From Channa striata (Eukaryota; Chordata; Actinopteri; Anabantiformes; Channidae), in NCBI GenBank assembly GCA_033026295.1, contig CM065170.1, forward strand, positions 32,806,963-32,870,962: 64,000 bases of DNA. Reading direction: 5' to 3'. The notes below the pieces were generated by a model. The model did no database searches. It worked only from the letters and a program-made list of their open reading frames with translations, and was not told the origin of the DNA. Shown one piece after another: positions 48,053 through 59,269 of the stretch (within the stretch, counting starts at the first letter, position 1; every line of letters starts with the position of its first letter). A program made the translations under genes and the position numbers.

Positions 48053-48072
48053 ATTTTGTTTTATGCAAATTG
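48053..48072 (+). promoter_or_regulatory. Octamer with adjacent SOX-like site
   Basis: A perfect POU octamer ATGCAAAT (48063-48070) is preceded by TTTTGTTTT, close to the SOX half of SOX-POU composite sites (CTTTGTNATGCAAAT), with one extra base between the halves. Other perfect octamers on the opposite strand (ATTTGCAT) are at 58542-58549 and 60435-60442. Confidence 0.3.
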
Positions 48073-48079
48073 AGGATTA

Positions 48080-48780
48080 TATTGTCCAAAATTACAGGGA
48101 GAATTGTTGAATTTGTCATTAAAACAGCCTTGGAAAGAAACTGTTTTTCCTGGCAGTGGCAGAAACTGTGGTTGCTGGCAAACATTGTGATCACTGGACT
48201 CCACTAATATCCATTCTGCTTGGTTTATAACATATCAAAGCATAGATCTTCCAAAAGTGAATGAAACCAAAGTGAAGTAAAAGAAAAATGACTTAATCTG
48301 AATCAGAGTCACTAATTTGGTGTCTCTTTGCCTTGGAACCAAATTTTGTATAAAAGTGGCAGTAAACAGCAGCTGGAGGCCAACGTAAAGTTGACAGGAA
48401 AAAGATGCAGAATAACTATTTATCAGGCTTCGGATTGTGCACTTTGGGTCCCGATTAGCGAAATTGGAAATCGGGTTAGTTTCAGTTACTATCATGCATC
48501 ATTAATTTCCACCTTTACACCAACCCCAGTGTAAAGTATTTCGCGTCTTTAGAGATACAGGGTTCCTGTTAGAGTCCGAAAGACTGTTTGTGACGCTGGT
48601 CGACACTCATGTTCATTGTAAAGTAAGGAATCCCACAAAATCCAAATATGTTAAACATAATTACAGGATCAGTTAAATGCAAAGCAGCTCTGGTCATGCT
48701 CATTAGCTGTAAGTGCAGGAGTTATTATTTCTACTATTAATGTTCGTATTTTTTATATACTTTTATTATTTTTCATCTGT
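48080..48780. other. AT-rich non-coding stretch
   Basis: No gene seen. Confidence 0.45.
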
Positions 48781-48787
48781 CCCTCAG

Positions 48788-48900
48788 AGTTCATCCGGGG
48801 CCACAGCTGACAAGCTGTGGCAGCAGTGTGCTGTCCCTCTGGGGGGTCACCTTAAACTCTCCTCCTCCGCGCCCTAAAATAAAACTTTCATCTCCTTCAT
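48788..48900 (+). other. Candidate 3' terminal exon
   Basis: A T-rich tract ending CATCTGTCCCTCAG (48787) is a strong acceptor. The following frame reads SSSGATADKLWQQCAVP, then LGGHLKLSSSAP, and stops at 48875-48877. It overlaps an AATAAA polyadenylation hexamer at 48878-48883. A 3' UTR of a few bases is implausible for a coding gene, so a non-coding RNA terminal exon or a decoy is more likely. Confidence 0.2.
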
Positions 48901-48904
48901 CATC

Positions 48905-51900
48905 GCATCCTGAACTTGCCCCCGTGTCCCTTCATTTAAATTCACGCAGCTGATGTTTGTTGTGAACAGGCGCTGTCAGAGAGGATAAAGAAAGGTTACC
49001 TGGTGGCTGAGAGCGAGACGCTTTACACCAGCAGATTTATCCACACTGATGTTTTGATGTCACCACCGGCTCCTCCAGGCACTTGCTGTTGTAACGAACC
49101 AAACCCCAATCAAATCTTTGAAGTAGTCATGTATGCATAAGTGCTGTCTACCTTAATGCTAAATAATTAGCAAGCGAGCATGGCTCACTGGGATTGCTAC
49201 CTCAGGGCTAAACTTGCTTTTTCTGCTTTGATCATTACGTTAATTAAATCTGGCTCTGTTGACAGGTTGGGGGCTAAAAAACAGGTAGGTGTCATAGGCA
49301 CCTCGGCAGAGACAGAAGCACCTGGTGTGTGTGAGCGCTCCGGCTGTCAGCGGCGATGCCTTAAGAGTCAGACGGCGGTGGCGTTAATTCGAACCGATGT
49401 CCCAAAAGGGGAGGGGAACAACTCAATCGTAAGACACCCTGATTCTCCGGTCTGGAGGCGGGCGAGGCTGCAGCTTTGCAGCAGCTTTGGCCAGAGGAGG
49501 AAAGAAGTCATGTTGTCAGACCTCAGTGTCAACTCGCGTCATAACCAGCGCCTGGGGGACAAATTAGAAGTGTGTTTCGAGAGATGTGTCAAAAGTGTTC
49601 TCGGTCCACATCACTGCAGAGAAATTGTGCGAAGAGGGACCAAAACCAAAGTCAAATGCCAACAGGAGTAAGAGGAGGGACTCACCTATGATTTATTTAA
49701 ATCAAAATTGCTTGAAACTATGAATAATTACACAACTGTGCAGTCATGTGTGATCCTTTAACGCAATTATTCATGTCGAGCTTGTTCAGGACAGTAAACA
49801 CCTCATAGAAAGGACCTTAGTCTCAAGTCACTAATCTTAGCTGGTGAACAAGCACTGAAGCAAAGGTCAGAGGTCACGTGAGTGTAGTTTTAGTTCCACG
49901 GGTTCCTTAACTTGACCAAATAAGTGAACACCTACAGATTTATATTGCATATTAAGTGCATAAAAAGCTATAATAACTGTGCCTTCTATGTGTATTACAA
50001 TAGAATTCAAATTTTCCCCAAAGCACACACGTAAGATGTAGTGTTTTTCCCAACTCCAGCAGGGTTTTACAGATCCGATGTTTAAAGTGGAGGGTTTGTC
50101 GCCTGAGAGACAAATAGCCCCATCAGCTGTGTGTTGGACAATCCTAAAACTGAAACCCTCCATAGCTCAAGCTCAGGTCTTTAAGTCCACACATGACTGG
50201 ATCTGAATGTTGCTGCAAAATGTTTGGTCAAAACCCAACACTGGCTGTCTCTTAGACTCCCACCTCAGCACATTTTGGCACAGTCTAAAACAGAAAGGGT
50301 GACTTTTTATTATATTCGAAAAAGACCACACTAACATCTTTCCACCGCGTATTTGCCCAGTCCTGAAAGATTTAGAGCCAGGTAACAGAAAGAGCGGACT
50401 GCTGCTCACACTAAGAATGGGGCCGACCTTGTGTATTGTGTGCATTTAATCTGGAACACGAGACATTAGTTTCTAGGGAGATTTTTGTAAAATGTAGAAA
50501 AGTCTAAAGCTCATTAGTGGAGACATGACACAACTGAAGGAGCTTCAGAGTGATCGAATGTCTTCTGCTCCAGCTGCAGTCCAAATATTCAGCTCCGCAT
50601 AAACCTAAATTCTAAAAGTCCCTTCTTCTTCTATTGGCCTTTTTGATTCAGGCTGGAAATGGGTATCTCCTCCACAAACGTTGGCATACGCTCCCTGTCC
50701 ATAATGAAAATAATGTAAATCAAATACATATCATTTGAAATAATGTAACGTGTTTGTTGGAAATGTTCAAATTCAAAACAACTTTCTGCCTGAGCCCAGC
50801 GGCCTTTCTTCCACATCCCCATCCAGCGCCCCACACCACAGAACGTTCAGTAGTAATTAGTATCTTCAATATGTTTAACCATCCCACATACCTGTTTAAT
50901 CAAACCATTTCTGGGCATGTATTCAACCTTCAAAGGCAGCGTTTGAAAAGGACTCGGAAAACACAAAAGCAAGTTGTCTCTGAAGCTCCTTTTGATCTAG
51001 ATCATTAACGTTTTGGAATCAGAAGTTGACATAAGGCCCGGTTTTGTTGCCGCACTCCTGGATCCATTTCTGTGCGGTGGAAGTTGAAGATGTTTGGAAA
51101 ATTGCTCCGATTATAGTGTTCATGTGCCATTTGATACCGGTTCCAAGAACAAGGGGAGCTGCAGCCAAACCAGACTACACCAATAAGAGCTGGCGGAACT
51201 GGCCGTCCTTTCATAGACCACATGGTCTCTTTACCGAGTGGACACATTTTATTATCATGGTAATCGACTTTGTAATTTCAGTGTGAACAACCCCACCCTG
51301 CTCCATTTACAATGGAGAGATCTCAACACCAATTAAAGCAGAGGGTATCAAGGAACAATAGTGAACTAGAAAGGACAAATGAAGTCGACTTTGAATCTTT
51401 AAAAAGCCACAAGTTTAACATTATCCTTGAAAATGTCATGTTTCAGAGTAGTTGCATTAATTGCTGTAGTTCTGCCACGTTAACCTTCCTTGTACTAGTA
51501 GTGCAGCTCATTAGAAGAACCCTCACTACTACTGGTACTTGTAAAACCTGCTTACCGCCAACATACATTAACTGAATGTTTGGCTGAGCGCATCAAAGAT
51601 TGAGTCCATCGTGGAAAAGTTGTTGCGTCGAGGGATGCATTCAAAGCAAGCTTATGGCACTTCTTCATCGCCGTCCAACAGTAACATCAAATGACAGCAC
51701 AATACATTCTTGGACTTCACGAAGACGGTTCAGAGTTTGGGACAGGCCTGCCCACACTAAAGCTTTCTCCGTCTCCAACCCTTTAAAGCACGAGCCCGTC
51801 CGCATCCAACTTCTTTTGAGAACGATCCTCTGCAGTGGACGCATCAAAACTGGAACGTGCTCGCCACATAGTCAACCTGTCTCTTTCTTTCCCTCTCTCT

Positions 51901-53785
51901 TTCTCCCTCAGCCTTGAAGCTGTGACGCCCGCGCTCACGGGCAGCGTTTCTGAAAAATCACAAGAAATTAATTTCCTCCCTAGATGGAAAATAACAAAGG
52001 CATTCCTTATGACAGGCCCAACTTCCTGTCATCTGCAGGCCATGAGTCTACTGATCTATTAATAGAAACCCCTTTCTCCTCTTTCGGTCTTTATCACAAA
52101 CAGACTGCAGAACTCTCATCAGGTGATTCGATTAACAAATTGCAGACAGGCAGGAAGTCTGCGAGAAGTTTAGTCAAAAGGTGAAAGCAGATGCATTGTG
52201 CAGTGTGGAAGACGGAGTGCACTCTATTAAATGTTCAGTTTGATTACTCTTTAGTCACTAGCAGATTTCTGACCTAGTTCAGAGTAATTAGGTTTACGCT
52301 CTTCACTCACTTTAGTAAACAAGGATATTTTCCTGGTGAGAGGACTTTGCAGCAGCTCTTGGTGTCCTGGCCCAGAGCCTCGGCAGGGATTAGGTTCGAT
52401 CCAGAGGAGATACCTATCTGTTGATATGTTGATATTTCTGCTTTAATAACGGCACTCGTCCCACCGGTCGAGTGGAGAAAGGGCTCGTCTTCACTGGCTT
52501 TCCCCTCTTGATTGTCACATGTGCTCTGCTGTACTTAGTTCAATCATTTCAAAAGCCCAAATGGCAAACGGGAGTTATACCCTAGATTTTAAGCTGCGGT
52601 CAGTATCGTCACTTTATGCCTTGAGTTTTCAAAGTTGGATCAGCAAAGTCTGTTTGGATGCATACAAACAAATGTTTTATTGAACAATTTTGATTGTATT
52701 ATGCAGCGTCTAACAATTGTGATGGAATAAATTTGATGAAAAGTTTTAATAGTTGTCTCGATAAGATCTATTTTGATGTTTGCTGTGGATTGATCTGAGA
52801 AACCATAACGTAGCTTCGGGATAATGAAAATTGCATTGCATTACAAACAAATTCAGTTCCTTTTAATTCAAATAAGGGGGTGACATTTTAGATATGATTT
52901 TCAAACATTTCTCTAAAACTGTAGAGAAAGAAATGGATTATAACACTTTGGTATTTGGGTAAATCAACCTTTAACCAGTCAAATCAAAACAAATTATTCT
53001 CAGATTAGCTGCATAACCCAGTGCATTAGTGTCAAAAAAGTTAATGGATGTTAACAAGCCTATGTTTAGTATTCATATCCAAATGTGGAATTATTCAAGC
53101 TTAGCAGTAAATGTGATAAGCTAAACTAACCTTAGCACAGTGAGTATATTGTAATTGAAACTTGCACTTGATACATGATTAAAAACTCAATCTGTCTTTT
53201 CCACTGGAACAGAACAGGCGCCACTGTCTGTGCAGCCAGGTGTGTATGTCTGCTGATTTGTACTCTGATACTCCTCATTCTCTCCAGCGGCGACACACGC
53301 CAACGCGACAGAATCTGTGTTGCGAGATGCGGCGGTACATCCGTCACCCATCAGCGAGCGTGTGCAAACTCTCAGTCAGTCGGTCGGTCGGTCCATCACA
53401 ACAGTCGATCGTACACTAATATCTCGGGGCATCAGCAGCCATTCCAGAAGCAGAACTAACAAGTTAAGCCCAAACATTGGGTTTGCATGGCAGTGGGGGA
53501 GTATGTGGAAGGGGGGGCATGCATACATCAAACAGAGACGGTCGGTCAATATTGGGGTATGGAAAATCAACACGCTTTTTTAAAGCAGAGGCTTATGCTC
53601 AAACATCACAGTGCCGGTTGCTGGGCCTGAGCATTTCCCGAGGCCTGGATCGCCATTTCTCATTTGTTGCATTAGCAGGAAAGACTGCGTACAAATAAAA
53701 TTTCCCTGAGCAAAGGAGGTATCTTTGCATACAAAACAAGGCTGTGTGTAATTTTCAACGGGGCGAGAGGGGAAATGAAAGTGTA
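48905..53785. other. Long non-coding stretch, no gene seen
   Basis: It contains a 163-codon ATG-led plus frame (49180-49671) with no domain; its first 100 bases carry TTAATTAA and look enhancer-like. A strong pyrimidine tract ending CCCTCAG (51880-51911) leads an open frame without a usable donor. 53370-53400 has four GTCG/GTCA-type repeats. 52640-53170 is AT-rich. No mobile element recognised. Confidence 0.45.
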
Positions 53786-53789
53786 CGAG

Positions 53790-53813
53790 CGCGGCGGGGA
53801 GGGGGCGGCGGGG
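53790..53813 (+). other. G-quadruplex-capable tract
   Basis: CGGCGGGGAGGGGGCGGCGG and two further G give GGGG, GGGGG and GGGG blocks with GG pairs, in otherwise AT-rich surroundings. Confidence 0.5.
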
Positions 53814-53819
53814 AAAATA

Positions 53820-54750
53820 TGCACCTTCATCAGCACTGTGGACGCAGTCTGCAAAGCACATTTAGGAAATTAGCATTTTTAAAATAGTGCATTTTAAGAG
53901 GCAAACTGTTTTCCTGATGAGAGAGTGAGCAGTCAGGGCTAGAGGTTAGAGATACACATGTGAAAGTGGAACTTGGCCCATAATTTGATTACTTGGATGA
54001 CTTTCAGTCACTGCCCTGGGTTTGATAAATTCACCTGGAGGTGCTTTCTTCCTTTGCTTTTACAGGAAGATTGACCGTTTTTTCCCGTTTCGTTTCATCT
54101 GAACTGATTGTTCGAATGGAATTTATGGAGTCTCACAAGGTGTAAAACTGAACACGCACAGCAGCTTGTGCCATTCAGATTAAAGAAGAATAAAACATCT
54201 CCTCCAATCATTTCCGCCTCAAAACAGACTGTACTTTTAACTCACACTTCATTTTTAGAAGCCCAGTTGAGCTTTATTGGCCATTCGCCGCAGCACAAAC
54301 AGACACAAATAGTCATTCCTCTTCAAAATATTAGTCGGTACTGATTGCCTGCCACCACCTGTGTTATCACACAGGCTAATAAACAGATGCGGGAGAACGA
54401 TCTGCGTGTAGAAATCACAGCTGAGACGTGGCTTGAAATCTGGCAAAATGCTAAAAGAATCTGTTTGAGCAGCAGCACAGAGAAAAATTCTTCACCGACT
54501 CCACGTCTCCCCGTCGAAGACATGGAAACCCAAGCAGCCTCTGCCCACACTAAGATTTCAGAAGACACCTACAACCGCTGCATGCGGTTGTGGCCACTAA
54601 ATAGTACACTGATGGTCAAATATAGTGCAGCAGCTGCAGAGTATTTGGGTGTTGGGTGTTGGCTGTGATGTGAACCCTCCTCTCTTGGTTTTTTGATGAT
54701 TCCTTGTGTGTATGTGTGTGCATAATTTGTTCATGCAAGAAAATAGAAAT
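53820..54750. other. Non-coding stretch, no gene seen
   Basis: Two antiparallel frames (107 and 81 codons) overlap at 54323-54668. The plus-strand peptide is moderately protein-like but has no splice context or domain. Confidence 0.4.
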
Positions 54751-54790
54751 ATGGATTACTGAGCAGGCCTACCAGGCACAGGCCCTGTAT
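54751..54790 (+). repeat. Composite 'ATGGATTACTGA' repeat, copy 3 (head only)
   Basis: ATGGATTACTGAGCAGGCCT, then ACCAGGCACAGGCCC, matches the head of the 43.35-kb copy almost base for base over about 35 bases. Similarity then ends abruptly. Confidence 0.6.
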
Positions 54791-54794
54791 ATTT

Positions 54795-55295
54795 TATAAT
54801 ATTGCGAGGAATGACCTGAAACCATCCGAAATTGTAGGCATGAATTTACCACGAGAACACTGACATTGAAAAAAAAAAGTCAATCACCCGTCAATGTCCG
54901 GGGCAAATGTTCTTATTGTCCCTCCACGTTGGACTTTTCTTGACTGAAGATTTGATCGTTTCTTTAAATTGAGGGTAAAACTTCTCTTAGTTTGGTTACA
55001 TTCTGTAAATGTCTGATCTGATTTGATCTTTGGTAATTTGTCAATTTGGCAAAACTCTTTGGTGATTGTTCGCGATAATTTGTGAAGTGGGCTTCTTGTT
55101 CGGCTGAATTAAGCCGATAGGTTAACCCAACTGTGGTTGTATTCAGCGTTCAGGAACGCAGGAGTAACGGAGAATTCCTGACTTGTTGTGCAAATCCATT
55201 CTGGTTTGAGCCTCACTCCTAGTTTGAAAGGCTCCACCCTGCCATCAACGAAGCCCTCTCCCTCCACCTCTCCCTCTTGTCATGCCAAATTGTGT
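54795..55295. other. Non-coding stretch, no gene seen
   Basis: Ordinary AT-rich sequence. Confidence 0.45.
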
Positions 55296-55299
55296 TTTA

Positions 55300-55625
55300 C
55301 AGCATCTGTTCATTATAGATGGCCGACATGATGGATATGGCCATAATATTAATGTAACACTGACACAGCAGAGACATGAATCATGGCCAACTTTATTTCA
55401 AAGCCAGTGTTTCATTGGCCCACCACTAAAAAGTGATATATAAATGTCAGCGAATGGCAGCCGTAAAGCATTATGAAGTACATTTGATGGTGCATTTTCA
55501 CCGTTATCAACCCGCTGTTATTTACTAATGTGTCTTCTTCATGTGACAGCTGCTGTGGACGTCCATGTCAGTGTCATTTGCGGATTGTGTACGCCACGTT
55601 CTGTCTTTCTCACGTGCAGGTTGCG
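55300..55625. promoter_or_regulatory. Candidate enhancer-like conserved element
   Basis: Non-repetitive block with GGCCATAATATTAATGTAAC (55338-55357), TTCATTGGCCC and CAATGAG-like words, CATTATGAAG, and GTTATTTACTAATGTG. GC-balanced and without coding frame. Function inferred. Confidence 0.3.
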
Positions 55626-55629
55626 CAGC

Positions 55630-57560
55630 GAGAGGATGAAGAGGTGCGCGCGAGCTGAAAAAGGATGTCTTCATATGTAGCGTTGGCCTTTGGGCGCTCA
55701 AGTCCAGCGGTGGCTTTTAAATTGAAAGCATTCAATCAAATAGAAATTTCATTTCCCATATGTGCGTATGATGTATGACAAGGGGTCATCATTCTCCTCA
55801 AACCATGCATTCTTTGGAATTTTGTGTGGGGAAAACATGAAGCAGTAAACAGGATTTTAAACAGTTAAACAGTTATTTATCTGACTTATAATCAGTATTT
55901 TAATAAACCTGTTACCTGCACTTATTGAATCGTTTACTGTGCATTGCAGAGACCTGTGTTTAAATACTGAATAAACATGCTTTTAAAAGCATGCATTTTA
56001 TATATTATTATAGTCATACGATAATCAAAATGTCCCATGTTTGCCAAGGGACTAATGTTGTCTGGCTTTAACAAACATCTGCTTTTACAATTTTTAAGGA
56101 CAAACTACCAAGATTTTTATTTATGTTAAAGTTATCCCAATTTAAATAATCAAAAAGCTCACTTGGATGAAAAGTTTATCCAAGTGCAAAACATTTGTGA
56201 AAGACAACAACGTTTTTGCATTATAGTTCTATGTTCTACTGTCACCTTTTGGCTCCCATACATTTATTTCAGTGATGAGAAGTGAAAGATGTTTCACAAA
56301 CTAAAGCTCGTAGGTTTCTTTGTTCGATCTGTTGCCAGTGTCCCATTGAGTTTTCGTATGACTGGAGACGTCCACGTCTGCAAACATAGATACTGTGTGC
56401 ATGTTTGGGGTTTAACCTTTTTTGAAACTGCAGCAGCAGATCAAACACGTCTATTTTTCTCCTCCCAGAAGCTCCAACATTTAACATTAACTTCTCAAAA
56501 TCGATGCCTTCAGACCCGCTCAAATTTTTTTTGGCACCTTTGGACTGATTCCGGGCTGAGACGAGCAGTAAACAGCCTGCAACACCTTCTCCATAGCAAA
56601 CACTGTCTGCCTCAGTGTTCTGCTCTCAGAATGAATCAGTAGAGATTAGCGACTACCTGCTTGTAACTGTAAGCAGGCATGTAATCCTCCGAAATACAGA
56701 AACAGCCGTGGAATGTGATTACTTGGGTTGTTCATCTCCAAAAACAGTGGAAGATGCAGTCAAACCTACAAGTTAGATCAGCCCATTAGAACTGAACAGT
56801 GACACACAGCTGAGGCTGTACGTGTTCAGTGAACTCGAAGGTTCTTAGGTGGCTTCCAAAAGGCGAGAAAAGACGTGACATTTCATTTTCCTCACACGTT
56901 CCTCAGCACTATTAATAGTCAAAAGGCTTTATACTGTATGAAGCCACCTTAGTTCAACAAAAAATCTATTTGATCAGTCAAAACAAAACCGGAACTTTGT
57001 CACCAATATTCAGATTCCGGTGAGACATTTTTTAAACAATTTTTATGTAACGTTTTTGTGTCATTGGTAGTTAAAAATGTAGAACTTTACGACTGTTTCC
57101 TGAACGAAGCAAAATCTGATTTAAATTCCATCGGACTGTTTGTGCCATTTTCCTACATCAATATATGAGAATATGTGAATGTAGACTTGAAGCTAAGTGT
57201 GTTAGAAATCAAACCGAATTTGTCACATTGATTTAAAATGTTAATTTCAAATTTATTGGCTCCAAAAAAAAGCCTTGAACTGAACACAGGTAGTTTGTGC
57301 TCAGCTCTTCTTCAGTTACAGAGACAAAGACACAGTGAAATAACCAACGAGAAGGAAAAGAAAAACAGAATGAGAGCAACAATAGAGGAGCAGCACTGAA
57401 TTAAAGGCGCCTTTCTGTTAACGCTTTCATTCAACAGACTGTGCGAAACGTTGACCCCGCGCTGCGATTGGCTGCTGGCGAGTGACGCGGTGAATTGGCT
57501 CAAGGTTTGTGTCAGTTAATGGCATAATCACTGCAACTTAAGTGGTCAAGTGGCCTGTGA
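55630..57560. other. Non-coding stretch with an 18-bp palindrome
   Basis: CATGCTTTTAAAAGCATG (55976-55993) is a perfect palindrome. 55850-56280 and 56930-57260 are AT-rich. Overlapping 117- and 84-codon frames at 56269-56642 lie on opposite strands and have no domain. No gene seen. Confidence 0.5.
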
Positions 57561-57561
57561 G

Positions 57562-57562
<1 letters not shown>

Positions 57563-57605
<43 letters not shown>
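57563..57605. repeat. (GT)n microsatellite
   Basis: About 21 uninterrupted units, among the longest dinucleotide arrays in the window. Confidence 0.95.
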
Positions 57606-57608
<3 letters not shown>

Positions 57609-57770
57609 GGCGAGAGCAAATTCCCATCCTGCATCACTCGCCTGGATTCCCTCCGTCGTGTTGCAGACTGCGGATAAAAACAATCTTCATCTAATATTTT
57701 TCCATGACATCAAGTAATGTAAATTACGACGGGGTGTTAGTATGTAGTCTGTAATTACACATCACCCCCC

Positions 57771-57793
57771 CACCACCACCACCACCACCACCC
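57771..57793. repeat. (CCA)n microsatellite
   Basis: About seven CCA units preceded by a C-run. Confidence 0.95.
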
Positions 57794-57799
57794 TTACTC

Positions 57800-59220
57800 A
57801 CTGGCTTCCTCCACCCTCCTCCTCTTCATTTCGTTAGTGGTTTCTTGTGTGCAGGCCTCGGTCTGCTCTGCCTCCTCCACCTCCAGCTCTCTCGCCGGCT
57901 CGGCTCGGCTTCTGCGGCTGCTCCCAGCTCGTCCTGTTTGAAAGACGACTGCTGCACCCTACAGTTTAAAAACCGTCTCTCACGGTGCCTGCTCAGCCTC
58001 CAAACGCCGCTCACTCTCTGCTCTTTGCTCTAAAAGATGACCCGTGTGGATTTTTATTTTTTTAAATATCACACGCAGGAGACACTCCTCTCCTCGTACA
58101 GCAAAATAGAAACGCAATGATCCTGACTTTCCGCTTTAAATTGTAGCAATGGTTAAAAAAAAATGATTCCGAGTAATGAATGAATTTAGAGCGTCACTGT
58201 CACTGACGAGCTTTAAAGTGGTTCCAACTCTTCAATAATTTCACCAGAGAGATTCACTGGTGAGTGTCACTGTCCTGCAATGTCTCAATGAAATATCAAA
58301 GACTTTCAGCCCATAATGACAGGAAAAATCGGATAAATATGAGGAATACTTTGCAAAAGCATGCTCACATTTACCAATATTTAACATTTACAATATATGG
58401 ACTAACATATCTACAAACACGTCACAAATCTAATTCTAATACATATTTTGTGTTTTGCTTTCTTTATTAGTGATAAATAAATATGCACGATTTTGTTTTT
58501 AATTCACTTCCTCTAAGTATATTTTCCAAATTAAACCGAAGATTTGCATAATGTTATTCTATAATTAAAACAACTCTTACTCATAATTAGTTCATATCCA
58601 AAATCAATCTTCAAAATTGCTGATATATTTTCTGTTTGCAGTAATTATATCTAAAATTAAATACTAAAATACACGTTTTAATTTCCATCATTCATTCATT
58701 AATATTTTTTACTATGGAAGTTTCTCTCAGTTTAGGGTCGGCTGTTTTTTGCCTGTATGTTTCTGAGATTGATGTGAGTAGTTCATCAGTCAATATAATT
58801 TAAAAATGTGCATATCATCATATCATGATTCAGTTGATATTTTACTCGAATATTGTGCTACAGTAAAATAACACCAATAAAGTGTGAAATGAACACCATG
58901 TACACTAATTTCTTTGAGTATTAAAAAAATATCATGTTTAGGCAAATATATTATTAGATATATTTTTTTGTTTTCTGTGTGTCCCATTTGTAATTTAAGG
59001 CACCTATTAGTCTGATTTTATGTCAGATGATGAATGAATGCTTCCTGTTTCGGGGTCGTGACATTTGACCCTATTTAAAAAAAAATCTAATTGAGGATAT
59101 TTCTTTTTGGCTCTTAGCAGCGGAGTCCGTTCACATTATATCGTAACATGGACCCAGAATGGTCAGTTTGAAAATGTGAATCCCCCGTCACAACAGCGAA
59201 ACAAGGGGCTGTGGCTTGTA
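57800..59220. other. Non-coding stretch, GC-rich then AT-rich
   Basis: 57810-57960 is C-rich with CTCCACCTCC words. The rest (58050-59100) is AT-rich with many short TAATTA-like words (ATAATTAG at 58584-58591). No gene seen. Confidence 0.45.
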
Positions 59221-59222
59221 AA

Positions 59223-59223
<1 letters not shown>

Positions 59224-59266
<43 letters not shown>
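59224..59266. repeat. (CA)n microsatellite
   Basis: About 21 uninterrupted units. Confidence 0.95.

Positions 59267-59269
<3 letters not shown>

Noticed and set aside
49180..49671. 163-codon ATG-led plus-strand frame
   Set aside because: No recognisable domain. Its start lies in homeodomain-motif-rich sequence that looks regulatory. A chance frame of this length is plausible in 64 kb.
51880..52062. Very strong pyrimidine tract and CAG leading a 50-codon frame (LEAVTPALTG...)
   Set aside because: No usable donor follows within the open frame, and the following sequence looks like non-coding AT-rich element sequence.
52365..52405. GGTTCGATCC resembling a tRNA B box, with a weak A-box-like TGGCCCAGAG upstream
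   Set aside because: The boxes are only about 25 bases apart, too close for a tRNA, and no cloverleaf can be drawn.
55600..55680. Acceptor-like TTTCTCACGTGCAG followed by a short frame
   Set aside because: The frame ends after about 19 codons, with no donor or polyadenylation signal close by.
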